Of a stretch of DNA of 64,000 nt, positions 37,102 to 48,398 are shown in pieces. The notes under the pieces are model-generated. The model had not been told where the DNA came from. It saw only the letters and a list, made by a program, of their open reading frames with translations, and made no database searches. The stretch is from contig OX637401.1 in NCBI GenBank assembly GCA_951799425.1, positions 30,181,780-30,245,779 on the forward strand, given 5' to 3'. The number at the start of each line of letters is the position of its first letter. Position 1 is the first letter of the stretch. This DNA comes from Ilex aquifolium (lineage: Eukaryota > Streptophyta > Magnoliopsida > Aquifoliales > Aquifoliaceae). A program made the translations under genes and the position numbers.

Positions 37102-40100
37102 ATGTGTATGTTAATCTTGATAACAATGACCAACCAAAGTATATGTCTGTTTCTCTCACATAATATCATGAATTTTCACTTACCTGCAGGTTAGGATTCT
37201 TCACTCTCTAGATCACCCAAATGTACTCAAGTTTTGTTCATGGTGAGGCTTGTTATTATTTGGAGACAAGAACTTTTTTTTTGATTTGATAGGGTGCTTA
37301 TATGATTTTGTTAGATGATTATCATCCTAGATGATCAGTTCAATGTCATTTTTGGAATTTCAGTTGGATAATTCTTCTTTCTTTTTTCACTGAATCCACA
37401 TATTAGGTATGAAACTTCTGCTCACTTGTGGTTGGTTTTGGAATATTGTGTTGGAGGAAATCTCATGAACTTATTGCAGCAGGTATTTTATACATATCTA
37501 GCTGTTATGCCCAAATAGAAGGAGCCAGAAACTGTAGCTCTTGTATATTTGTATGGATGCAATCTCATACTCTTCCATATAGTAAGCTGCTCATACTGGT
37601 TTGCTAGGTAACATAAAGTAGGATTTTGCATCCATAGATGATAAACCTTTATCAGGATACACAGTTAAATAACACATTGTTATTCCAATGGAGGTCTCCA
37701 TATCCTTTTTTGTCATGCTACAATACACTTAACAATCTCTGTTACATCGATGATTTGAATTTTAAGATGCCTGTTGCAGGATGGTAAGCTTCCAGAAGAT
37801 TCAATACATGATCTTGCTCGTGACCTTGTCAGAGCTTTGCAGTAAGAGAAACTCATTAGCCTTGTCTGTTATTTATATTATTACTTTTAGACAAATCTTT
37901 GGATATGGAACATTTAATTTTCAAGTCATGCTCTGGTCGTTGGGCGATTATCAGGTTTTTGCATTCAAAGGGTATTATATATTGTGACTTGAAACCATCA
38001 AACATTCTCTTGGATGAAAATGGACGCACAAAGGTATTTGACCATCATTTTATGGTTCTTTTCTTGTGACATGGCAAATAGTTTTCTTCACCATACCTGT
38101 AAAGAGTTTCCTTTGATTCCTGTTTTGCAGCTTTGCGATTTTGGGTTAGCAAGAAAATTGAGTGATATATCTAAAACAGCTTCTTCCCTAGTGAGTTTTT
38201 AAAAAAATGGGGTTTCCTTACATTATACCAGTTTAATGACAATCACAATTTGCAATTCTCATTTCCTTCTACCAAGTCTTTTATTTCCCTCTCTTCATGT
38301 ACTTGTCCAGTTGCCACAAGCCAAACGTGGAACTCCCTGTTACATGGCTCCTGAGTTGTTTCAGGATGGAGGAGTGCATTCTTATGCTTCTGATTTCTGG
38401 GCCCTTGGTTGTGTGCTATATGAGTGCTATGTAGGGAGGCCTCCCTTTGTGGGGAAAGAATTCACACAGCTAGTAAAATCAGTCCTTTCAGATCCAACTC
38501 CAGTCCTTCCCGGCTCCCCAAGCCGTCCTTTTGTCAATCTGATCAGTTCTCTCTTGGTAAAAGATCCAGCTGACCGAATACAGTGGCCTGAGCTTTGTGG
38601 ACATGCTTTTTGGAGAACAAAATTTACTCCATTGCCCTTACCTCCTCAGCCTGCTTTCACTACCATGATAGAGCTTTCTTCTAAACCCTATCTCTCCGAA
38701 CGCAATGGTGACAAACCTCTCCAGAACAAGACCCCAAGTAAAAATAGGGAAAGAGATACAAGAGGGGCTTCTAGACAGGATGAGAATTCTATTTTAGGAT
38801 CAAGAAGTCATGGCACACCAATTAAGGGTGTATCCGGTGGCCGAAAAACTCAAACAAAGGCTTCAGGCAGAGTGGCTGAGGAGAAGCAAAAGGATCTGTC
38901 AAATAATACTGCGGCTGTGAATCTTCTAAGGCTTTCAAGAATTGCAAAATCAAACTTACAGAGGGAAAATGAGAAGGAGAACTATCGGAGGCCATTGCCT
39001 AATGGTTCTGAGAATGATGCTGAAGTGAAAATTGAAAACAATGATATGGAACTTGATTTTAATGAGAATGTTGAAGATGAGACACAAGATGAACCTGATG
39101 GGTCTGATGGCCCAACATGTACCCCTGAAGAAAATCTGTCAATTCCAAATCAGCATGAGCGTAGAACAGAGGAGACGGACAGTAATATAAACAACATAGA
39201 TACATCACCTGCGCTCAACACACATATATCAGATGACTCGAGAATAACTGACCAGGAATCGTCGTCAGACCATATTGAAGTGGCTGCTACTCCACCCAGT
39301 GTCAGTCCTCAACTCAAGACTCAAAGGATTAAAGAAGTTTCAGGGGGTACCATTGCTTCTGATACTTCAAAATCATCTACTAGTCTCTCGGAGGTGATTT
39401 GGCATCCATGTGACCTCTCAGTCAGACCTGTGATGCCCAGCAGAAAGTCTGACAAAGGATCAGATGTGATTCCTTCTCTCCCCTTTGATGCAATTCCAGC
39501 ATCTGATTTTGTGAAAATGTCTAAGGATAAGCTTGACACACTCAACAATAGGATCATAACCATCTTTAATGGGAACACTGCTATTGGTGAGAAGCAGAAT
39601 GTGATCAGGTACCTTGAGATGATAAGCAACAATACAGATGCTGCCAACGTATTGACCAATGGACCAGTAATGCTGGTTCTTATTAAGATGCTCCGACAGT
39701 CTAAGGCTTCGGCTCTACGTGTTCAACTTGCTTCAATTATAGGTTTGTTGATTCGGCATTCTACTTTTATTGAAGATGATTTGGCAAACTCTGGAATTTT
39801 AAGTTCACTGTGCGATGGCCTAAGAGACAGGCAAGAAAAAGTGAGAAGGTTTTCTATGGCTGCTTTGGGTGAGTTGTTGTTTTATATATCTACACAAAAC
39901 GAGCATGCCAGAGATAATAATCCACCAGAATCTCCATCGAAGGACAGCCGATCCTTTTCTTGTTGGCAGGTTAGTTTCCTTTGTTATTGGCACAGCCTTC
40001 TTGTTGGTGTGCTGGAGCTTGTCCAGCTTGTTTGTTTTATTTATTAATTTTTTTGTTTCCTATAACAAATCAGTTTAAGCATATTAGAGTGGCTTCATCA

Positions 40101-43100
40101 ATCTTCTCTGTGGGGATTTTTTCTATGCTTTAAATAAATCTCTGAATAAAGTTGTTGAGTACTTCTCTTTTGCATTTAACATGTTCTTCTAAAGCTAAAT
40201 TTCTTTTTACATTAAGTTATTTCTCTTGTGCAGGTGCCAAATCCATTAATTTCATTGGTTTCATCTCTTTTACGAAAGGGTGAGGATGATATAACTCAAC
40301 TCTATGCATTGAGGACAATTGAAAACATCTCGAGTCAAGGAGGACAGTGGGCAGCCCGTTTCACGAGCCAGGACATAATTAGTAACCTTTGCTACATATT
40401 TAGGGCTCCAGGGAAACAGGAGAGCATGAGGCTCACAGCAGGATCTTGTTTGGTACGTCTTGCTCGTTTTAGCCCTCCTAGCATACAACAGGTCATAGAA
40501 AAGCTTTCATTCAAGGAGATTGCATCAAGCCTTGTCAAGGGCGGTCCACGAGAGCAGCAAATCTGCTTGAACCTTCTCAACATGGCCATGCTTGGAAGCC
40601 ATATGTTTACCAACATTGGACGGTATCTCCTTCCCTTGGTGGAAGACAGGAATTTTGTCCCACATATTGTCTCTCTTATTGAGCAGGGAAGTGAAATCTT
40701 AAGGGGAAAGACACTTATATTTGCTGCTTTACTATGTAAGAGTGGGAGAAGATGGCTGCTACATTTCTTTTGCAATGCAAGACTGCTCTCAGCTGTTGAC
40801 AGGCTGGTAAAGGAGAAAGACACCTATTTAAAGCAGTGCTTAGATGCATTTGTGCATGTTGTAGTATCTACTTTACCAGGTTTGCTGGAGACCATAACAG
40901 GAGATGTCCAACAATTGATGGGAGGGAGACGTCTTGGGCATATCACTACCCTCACCAACCGAGCTACTACAAAGACCAATGTTCATTTGTTTCCTGTCAT
41001 TCTCCATCTTCTTGGGAGCTCTTCCTTTAAGCACAAAGTGTCGAGTCATCAGGTTCTGCAGCAGTTGGCAAATCTAATCAAACTGGCAGAGTCACCTTTT
41101 CAGGCAAGTATATTGCAACTAAGACCATGAATTATGTTTCTAAATATTACTGCAACACGGAAGGTTTTAGGAAATAATCAGTACTTTTCTAATCCATGCA
41201 CTATTCAATCTCTTTCTGCCTTAATATCAATGATCAAAGCCTAAATTGATGAGCCGTGTGCCCTAACTCTTTAATACATTATATTTGGGTCCTAGTGAAA
41301 GCAAGGCAATTTAGCTAAAATTCATGCGGAAGTTGGTGTCCTATATGCACACGCTATAATTATAATAATACTGCTAGAATCTTGGTGATATGCTTTGGGG
41401 TGCTTGAGATTTGCTGTTTATTGATCTACTTGGGTCTGAATTGCATGGACAATGATATCAGCGAATGAAAAAGCTAATTCTTGGCTGACTTGGTGCTACC
41501 AATTGGGAATTATGTTGGTCATGCTGCATTTCTTGAGGTGGCTTGAGTTGATTTTGTAAAGGTTGAGGATTTCCTCTTTTGTTTGCCCTGTACATTCATT
41601 TTCCTTTTGATATATTTGTGGTTTAATAAAAACAGAAAAAGAAATGGATTATGCATTATCAATTTCACCTTACATGCTGCTTGAACTGCAAAACAACCTC
41701 ATGTGACTGCTTAGTTGCTGACATAACAAGAAGCTAGGGCATATACCATGGCACCTACAATGGTAGAATAGGAGTTGCAACCACTCTTCCAAATATGAGT
41801 GGGGTGTATATTTGAAGGGATTATGTATATTTTGTGTATATGTATTTATGTGTGGATATATTGGACAGTCCTTGAAAGAGTTTGTCCTCAATCTCCAGGG
41901 ACTAATTCATTTAACGCTGAATTTACTTAGTCGCCACAGAAAATTGAAATTGATGAATATTTCTTATTGATGTGTTTACATTTATGCACATACCCTCTCA
42001 ATGAATTTCAGGGCAGGGATGACTTTCAAATAACCCTTCTACGAATTCTTGAGTCCATTTCAGAGGAGCCTTCTGTAATTCTTGAAAGCCCCAACATTTT
42101 TATCCGTGAAATTCTTCCCAGTTTGGCTGTTCTGTACAAAGGAAACAAAGATGGAGATGCCAGATTTTTGTGCCTGAAGATTTTGTTTGATGTGATGGTC
42201 ATTTTTCTAGACGAACCGTCAGGAGATGAGCAGAGAACAGAGGATTTGAAGTCCATATCTAATACTTATTTTCTTCCTCTTTACCCCACCTTGATCGAGG
42301 ATGAGGATCCCATTCCCATGTATGCACAGAAACTTCTCGTGATGCTCATTGAGTTTAATTACATAAAAATTGCAGACATCATACATCTGAAGACAGTCTC
42401 ACAGTGCTTTGAATTTCTTCTTGGTGATTTCTCAACTGCAAATGTAAGCAGTGTCATGCTTTGTCTGGCTCTTGCATCTGCCCCAGAGCTGGATACCAAG
42501 ACACTCTCTCAACTGAAAGTGGTTAGGAGGATTGGAAACCTTCTGGAGTTTGTGCATGCAAAGGAAATGGCAGATTTTATTGAACCAACTCTTGGTCTGT
42601 GTAGGACTTTCCTTTTTCGCTCAGTGTGCAGAAGGAAAGGGTTTGTTTATGCAAAAGAACCTACTCTATTATGTGATAGTTCTTCTGAAGGAAGCAGTGC
42701 AGTTGATCAACAGGACTGCATTAAGGACATAATGGACTTTGGTGCTAATGTTGGTGTCTTGCTGGAATTGAGCAAGTCTCATGAGGCAAATGTTGCAGAT
42801 TTAGCTTCTGAATCTGTAATTTTGTTGCTCAAGGCAGCTCCAAGGGAGGCTACTACTGGTTTTCTAAATAATCTTCCGAAGGTCACTTTGATCCTTGAGT
42901 CATGGTGCCGAGGCATCTCTCCCTTACTCATCCAGCGGATGCTGCATGCCCTTGGTTATTCCTGCCGGCTGTATTTGTCACAGGCAATGATATTGTCAAT
43001 ATCGATTCCAGATATTTCAAAAATTGAAATGATTGTTTCTGAGCTCAAAAGTTCTAGCATACCAGCTGTTGCTGATGCTGCTTTTCGTGTGGCCATGGAA

Positions 43101-43127
43101 CTTCAGAGGCTGCTTCGTTGCATTTGA
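36151..43127 (+). CDS. RUK: RUNKEL-like kinase-domain / HEAT-ARM-repeat protein
   Basis: Ten exons join in frame to 1370 aa: 36151-36198, 36286-36375, 37190-37242, 37407-37482, 37780-37841, 37955-38033, 38131-38190, 38311-39969, 40234-41103 and 42012-43127. The kinase domain spans about residues 4-254: Gly loop GRGKYSTVY, Lys33 in FAVKSV, catalytic-loop Asp121 in YCDLKPSN (Tyr-Cys-Asp replaces His-Arg-Asp), DFG at 139-141, and APE ending at Glu171. A charged, low-complexity linker (about 260-440) follows, then helical HEAT/ARM-like repeats to the end. Arabidopsis RUNKEL has almost the same length and is a microtubule-associated, kinase-like protein needed for cell-plate expansion in cytokinesis, so a phragmoplast role is inferred. 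The start ATG opens [11 protein letters not shown], as in the family. Intron 9 uses a GC donor (CAG then GCAAGT). Animal relatives are ULK4/Fused-like. Confidence 0.95.
37069..37101. repeat. (TGTC)n(TC)n microsatellite in RUK intron 2
   Basis: Several TGTC units pass into about nine TC units within the 36376-37189 intron. It is a simple repeat. Confidence 0.8.
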
Positions 43128-45187
43128 AGTTTAAGAGGTGATTTGCCAGTTCATTTTTTCTTTTTTTTGACAAAAATCCCAATTTCTGCGTTATGTTAAA
43201 AAGCAAAATTTCAACTCCTCTTTAATTGCTGATTAACCTTTGCAGGGTTTTTGAAGGTTAATTGACTTTTCCCAGTGGTCATGAATCTGTTTCTGTTATG
43301 CAGAAGATGGGTTAGCAATGCTTGTATTGAGGTCAGTTTATTTTTCAGCATACATAATTCTGTAGAGCCCAGCTCTATCATGCTGGGGGAAAAAAGTTGT
43401 CAACTTCGACTGTCCTGTTTTTTTATAATGTATGTACACTGGTCACATTGCTAATGTATTCAATTGAGTAATATTTTTTTTTCCAAAATTTGCTCACCAG
43501 AGTTTGCTCAAGTTTCTTGTTATCATACTGCTAGCTTTTCTGCCTTTATTTATGTAAGTATTACAGCAGCGTACACGACCTGAATCTTGATTTTGAGCCT
43601 GGCAATATCCCAATTCTTATTCTGGCCGCTTACAATAATGCCAGTCTCAAAACTTTAGAGCAAATTAGTTTTAGTCCAAACTTATCTAATATATAATGAA
43701 CTTATGCATGGTGCATTGAACCGTATATCTGTCAATCCCATGATGAAAAGAATGTTGTGGCGAAGCTACTTCTAGATTGGATGCTGAAAGTTGGGCCCAT
43801 AGTTACTAGAATTCATTAAACCACTGACGACCCACGATCTGGGTACATCGATCTCAAATCCTGATCACTAAAATGTACGATCTCAAATTATACATGTAAC
43901 ATAAATATAAAATACATATTAATTAATTACGTATATCTGACATAGTATTTGTGGATGTTCTATAATATATAATAATGTATAGTGGTGAAAACGATTTAGA
44001 TAAAAGTTCCAAAATGAATTGTGACATAAAATACCTCCATCGTACTGTGTGCCTAAAAAGTGTCGTAGTGTGTATCTATACTCGTATCACGTAAAAAAAG
44101 ATCTAGGATCTAGATAACATTGGACTTTGGTGGGTCCCATGAGTAATCATAATCGCTTAGACATTGTTATCTTGTATACCTACGGCTTCAAGGTATATAT
44201 TGTCATTGTTCAAAAAAAAAAAAGGTATATATTGTCATCATAGAAAAATCCATAAGAGCCAGAGTGGGGTAAAATTGCCTTTGTCTATCTATAGATGGGA
44301 GCCTTTGTGTACTGGATACGACCTGTATAAATATCCAAAACAGCTAGAGGCCGGTCCTGCAGTGACGACAAATACTCACCCACCCAAGTCATTTGCCACA
44401 GGTTCGAAACAGGAATCGGCCTTTCCACTGTGTGGGTTGTAATGCCTTTGCCTGTCTATAGATTGGAGCATTCGTGTACTATGCACGATGTTCATAGGTA
44501 CCCATAAGAGCTAAAGGAATTTAATGTGGCTGGGAAGTGAAAACATAATTCTAATGTTTGTAGATTCAATGTGTATCCCACCCATCATTCCAACAGAAGT
44601 TAACATACTGTTATCAGTCTCTCATATTCTTCTCCCATACTAGAGTACTTAAAATATTTCCTAATGTTCAGCTTTGTAATAGCCTACTACTTCCCAATGG
44701 CAATGGTTTTATGGATGCAACCACATTAAGGTTTTGTGCCTTTCCTTTACTCACATAGTAAACCATCCTTGTTTGTTACAAATGTTGATGACTTAGTAGT
44801 CTTGTCTTGTCAACACGGGGGTACAGGATGTCAACTGTTCTTACTGCCTTTTTGTCTTGAGAGCCTGTTATGTGATTCTGCTCGTTGATTGTTGCATCTT
44901 TCCTCTTCCTCACTTCTCCATTAGTGAACAGAGAGAGAAGATCATTGAGTTATTGACCTATGTTTACCAAGGTGCCTTTTCTCTTGAGCTTTCATGTGAC
45001 CTGTTTGTTTTGGGCTGTTGATTTACCACTACTTTTGTTTTTGATGATCTTTGATGAGCCCCGTAATTTGCGTGGAAATTATTTTGGTTTGAACTTATGA
45101 GTTAGTACCATCCATCTAATTACAAAAGACACTATTGCCCCCGGGTTGTCACTGTTGCATGCAATGCAACCAAGGATAAATAAATTC
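43128..45187. other. RUK 3' UTR and intergenic DNA, no gene seen
   Basis: The first 300-400 bases are probably RUK 3' UTR. The segment 44270-44510 contains two related phrases (TGCCTTTGYCTRTCTATAGAT and a tRNA box-B-like GGTTCGAAAC at 44401), suggestive of an old SINE. The rest shows nothing I can identify. Confidence 0.5.
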
Positions 45188-45190
45188 TAA

Positions 45191-45403
45191 GAGATAGTTC
45201 AAGTGATAACAGAGACGAGTTGTAAATTTAAACGTTATGAGTTTGAATCTTATCAACTTCTTGGGGTTAGGTCATGAGGGATTTATCCTTTATGAATACC
45301 TTAGTCTCGGCGTGAATGATCTACTTTTGAACAGATCAGATAAGAGATTAGTCGAAGTGTGCGTAAGTTGACCCGAACACTCCTAACCGTTGAAAAAAAA
45401 AAA
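45191..45403 (+). mobile_element. tRNA-derived SINE, copy 1
   Basis: It has box-A-like TTCAAGTGATAACAGAG, box-B-like GAGTTTGAATC about 40 bases later, a body shared with three other copies, and the end phrase GTAAGTTGACCCGAACACTCC...GTTG followed by about 11 A. Copies are about 180-215 bp. No convincing target duplication was seen for this copy. Confidence 0.7.
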
Positions 45404-45761
45404 GAAGGGCAAATAGGGGATTACCTCACTCTTTATTCTCCAATGATCAAATTAGGGAACACACCCACATGAGAGGCTAAAAGGTATCTCTGCCAGCAAA
45501 AATTTCAAAATAACAACCAACAGATCTTTGTCTCTTCCCAACCATGCCAACCTGTATGTTCTCATCACTGTCCAATAATCATCATCCACGTGACATTAGA
45601 ACCCACCTTGAATCTCTGGTCATACCTTTTATTTGCCTTAATCATAACCTCCATCTAACAAAGCTAACATATCCCATAAACCCCTCTTCCTCCTCAGGGG
45701 AGTCCTATTCACACTTAATTAAGAGCCTTCAAAAAGAGTGCTTGATTTCATTATCATTTGG

Positions 45762-46163
45762 ATGGCCTCCTTTGGCTTTCTGGTAGTATTCATTATAGCT
45801 TTCATGGCCTCACCTTCACTATCTATATCTGAGACACCCACTATTTCTGCAGCACCTGCACTGTTACCTAGTTCTCCACTATCTCCAGATACAGAACTGT
45901 CACCAGACATTGCTCCTCTCTTTCCTTCTCCTGGAGATGCTGTGCCCTCTTCAACTGGATCTTCCATACCCACAACCATTCCTTCAAATCCGAGCACTCC
46001 GAACCCGGATGAGACGGTCACTTTTGGACCAGAGTCTGCAGTTTCCCCATCTGGGTCTTTGCCAGTTTCTTCTGCTGTGTCTCTGAAAATAGTTGGGTGT
46101 CTGAACTTTGCAGTGCTTATGGGCTTGGTAACGTATTGGCCAGTGTTGGTTTTCGCAATGTGA
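45762..46163 (+). CDS. classical arabinogalactan protein (AGP25/26/27-like)
   Basis: Intronless frame of 133 residues. I chose the ATG at 45762 because it opens a standard secretory signal, MASFGFLVVFIIAFMASPSLS; an in-frame ATG at 45738 would add eight residues. The mature part is rich in Pro, Ser, Thr and Ala with SP, TP and AP pairs, the sites where Pro is hydroxylated and O-glycosylated. The phrase SPDIAPLFPSPGDAVPSS is characteristic of the AGP25/26/27 group. The C-terminus is hydrophobic (LNFAVLMGLVTYWPVLVF), as needed for GPI anchoring. The protein is expected at the plasma membrane and cell wall as a heavily glycosylated proteoglycan. It lies between two SINE copies; no introns are visible. 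Confidence 0.85.
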   Translation: MASFGFLVVFIIAFMASPSLSISETPTISAAPALLPSSPLSPDTELSPDIAPLFPSPGDAVPSSTGSSIPTTIPSNPSTPNPDETVTFGPESAVSPSGSLPVSSAVSLKIVGCLNFAVLMGLVTYWPVLVFAM

Positions 46164-46473
46164 GGTGTTAGTACCTTAGTGGCGGGAGTCTTGTGTGTGC
46201 TGACAATTTTTAAGTGTACTTCGTCAGAAAAGTCATTATAGTTGCATATTCTTATCTTACTAAATGTTAAAGCTCTCAATTCTTTACCTATAATGCATTC
46301 TGATCATGGTGTCTTTGAAAAGTATTGACATTGTTGCAACTAGATTCATAGCTTCAATTCTTTAGAGTGCCACTGGTTGCAGTTCAGTGAATGTAGTGAT
46401 CCTTGCTTTGTGTACTTGGAGGAGTGCTACTTATGATCAATATTTGCCTGCACTTGAAAGAGTACCTAAAACT

Positions 46474-46679
46474 CCAAGAGGCAATTCAAGTGATAATAGA
46501 GACGAGTTATAAACTCAGATGTTAATTCCTTAGGGACAAGTCACAAGGGATAAATCTCTCATGAATATTTTAATTTTGGCGTGGATGGTCTGCATTTGAT
46601 CAGACAGGAGAGAGAATTAGTCAAGATGTATATAAATTGATCCGAACATTCTTGACCATTAAACAAAAAAAAAAAAATA
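46474..46679 (+). mobile_element. tRNA-derived SINE, copy 2
   Basis: Same body as copy 1, with TTCAAGTGATAATAGAGACGAG near the start and an A-rich tail. It is flanked by the 8-bp duplication CTAAAACT at 46466-46473 and 46681-46688, evidence for target-primed insertion. Confidence 0.75.
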
Positions 46680-48398
46680 GCTAAAACTTATGATCAATTG
46701 ATTGAGAAATATTGCATTGTATCATAGTCATGACTTCAAACGACCGGCGATTTTATGGTTCTTGATTTATTGTGTTATTTCTTTCAAGGAGTGTGTATAC
46801 ATACACACACATTCACATATCTTAGTATTTATTTTCCAACTCGTAGCTGGCTGTGACTCTGAATATCAAGTAGTACATGGTAGTGGGTTGTCACTTACAC
46901 AGTGACAAAATGTTCGTGTTAAATAAATGCATGTGACGCCAATCGGTGACTCTTGAGTGTGAGGTACCAGTTCTGACTCCAATAGATTCTTGGTTATAAA
47001 TGATTATAATTTTATTTTGAAACATCTTTATACGAAAAACCAATAATTTCAAGCCAAATCCTAAATAACTCAATCCTACTAAGTAATTTGTCAAGAGATT
47101 AGGTAGCAATTGAAAGAGCTGTCTGAATGCCCCATGTTTTTTAATATTAAAACTAATAAAGAAAAAAAAGAAGTCAGACCGTTATGACCAATTAAACAAA
47201 CCACGAGTAATTCATTTACTTTGATTTACCACACAACACCACTTTCTTCTGTGAACATATGAACATGTTACACACATATATATGACACATGTATAGTATC
47301 AAGATTGTCAATGAGAGAAGGTTTCTTAGTTACAGAAGGGTCATACTCTGGTCTGTTCCTGACGAATAGAGACGCGCCTATGTCGCTCAAGCTCATGAGT
47401 CCAAATAAAATCGAGGGCAAACTCCAAGTATATGAACCGTTTCTTTAATTCATACCCTAATTAAATCAGGATTAATGCCTTTGATTTTATATAACCCTAT
47501 TGTAACTCTAGCTCTTCTCATCAGAACACGCGCCTGCCCCAACAGCATAAACGCGAGCATACTCGAACTTTAACGTTCTCTACAACAAGACATTGTTTTA
47601 CATGCTGCCAAGCTCGTGAGAAGCCAACACCAGTAGAACGAACATGAAACAAGGAACCAGCAAAACTAGGGCGTTCCAACCAAAAAATATATATATATTT
47701 AAGAGAAAACTACCCTTAGGCCTGCTGGGCCCAATTGAGCACAAGTGAGCCTGAGATAGCAACTGGCTGTGATCCGACTCGAACCCGAGTTGTGCCTGAC
47801 AGGGTAAAGGTTGTGATCAGGCCCAAATTGTCGGGCCTGGGAAGGACATTAGTTGCGACCCGATGGACTGCCCTTTGTTCTCCTAGTACGTTTTTTGACC
47901 AATCGAGAACTTGGAGCAACAACCACAAATAATAATTCAAATGATAATAGGGACGAATTTAATTCGAATCTTAATAATCCCTTAGATCAGACCATGAAAG
48001 ATTTATTCCTCGTGAATACCCTAATCTCAACATAAATGGTTTATTTTTTACCAGACCAGTAAGAGAATTAGTCAATGTACACGTAAGCTGACCCAAACAC
48101 CACCCCAACTGTTGAAAAAAAAAAAGTTTGAGCAACTAAGGAGAACAACTACATAAGTTTAAGACGATAAATTCCAGTAGAAGTCTGACAAAAGAAGCCA
48201 AAACAAAAAGATCCATATAAGGTCTAGTGGATGAAAAAAACAAGCAGAGATAATTTCGTGACTACTACTATGGACGCACCATGAACAGCGTCTAAAGTGA
48301 AGGACCAGAAGATTTTGGTAAATATGAAACTAAAACAACTTTCCTAGGAAATTAAAGTTCATGGTCTTTTTCTTTTTTCACTTCGACCACGTTTATGC
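46680..48398. other. intergenic, no gene seen apart from SINE copy 3
   Basis: The sequence between the AGP gene and the ACP stop codon holds SINE copies 2 and 3 and otherwise AT-rich DNA. Frames at 47716-47940 on either strand are short and lack family features. The right end is the ACP 3' UTR. Confidence 0.55.
47921..48125 (+). mobile_element. tRNA-derived SINE, copy 3
   Basis: Same body (TTCAAATGATAATAGGGACG near the start, GTAAGCTGACCCAAACACC near the end, then GTTG and about 11 A). It is flanked by GAGCAAC at 47914-47920 and 48130-48136. It lies downstream of the ACP gene in opposite sense. Confidence 0.75.

Noticed and set aside
39321-40823. Minus-strand frames of 112 and 143 codons within RUNKEL
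   Set aside because: They are shadows opposite exons 8 and 9 of a clearly coding plus-strand gene.
44164-44510. Possible tRNA gene from the box-B-like GGTTCGAAAC
   Set aside because: No matching box A at proper spacing and no cloverleaf could be folded by eye; at most an old SINE remnant.
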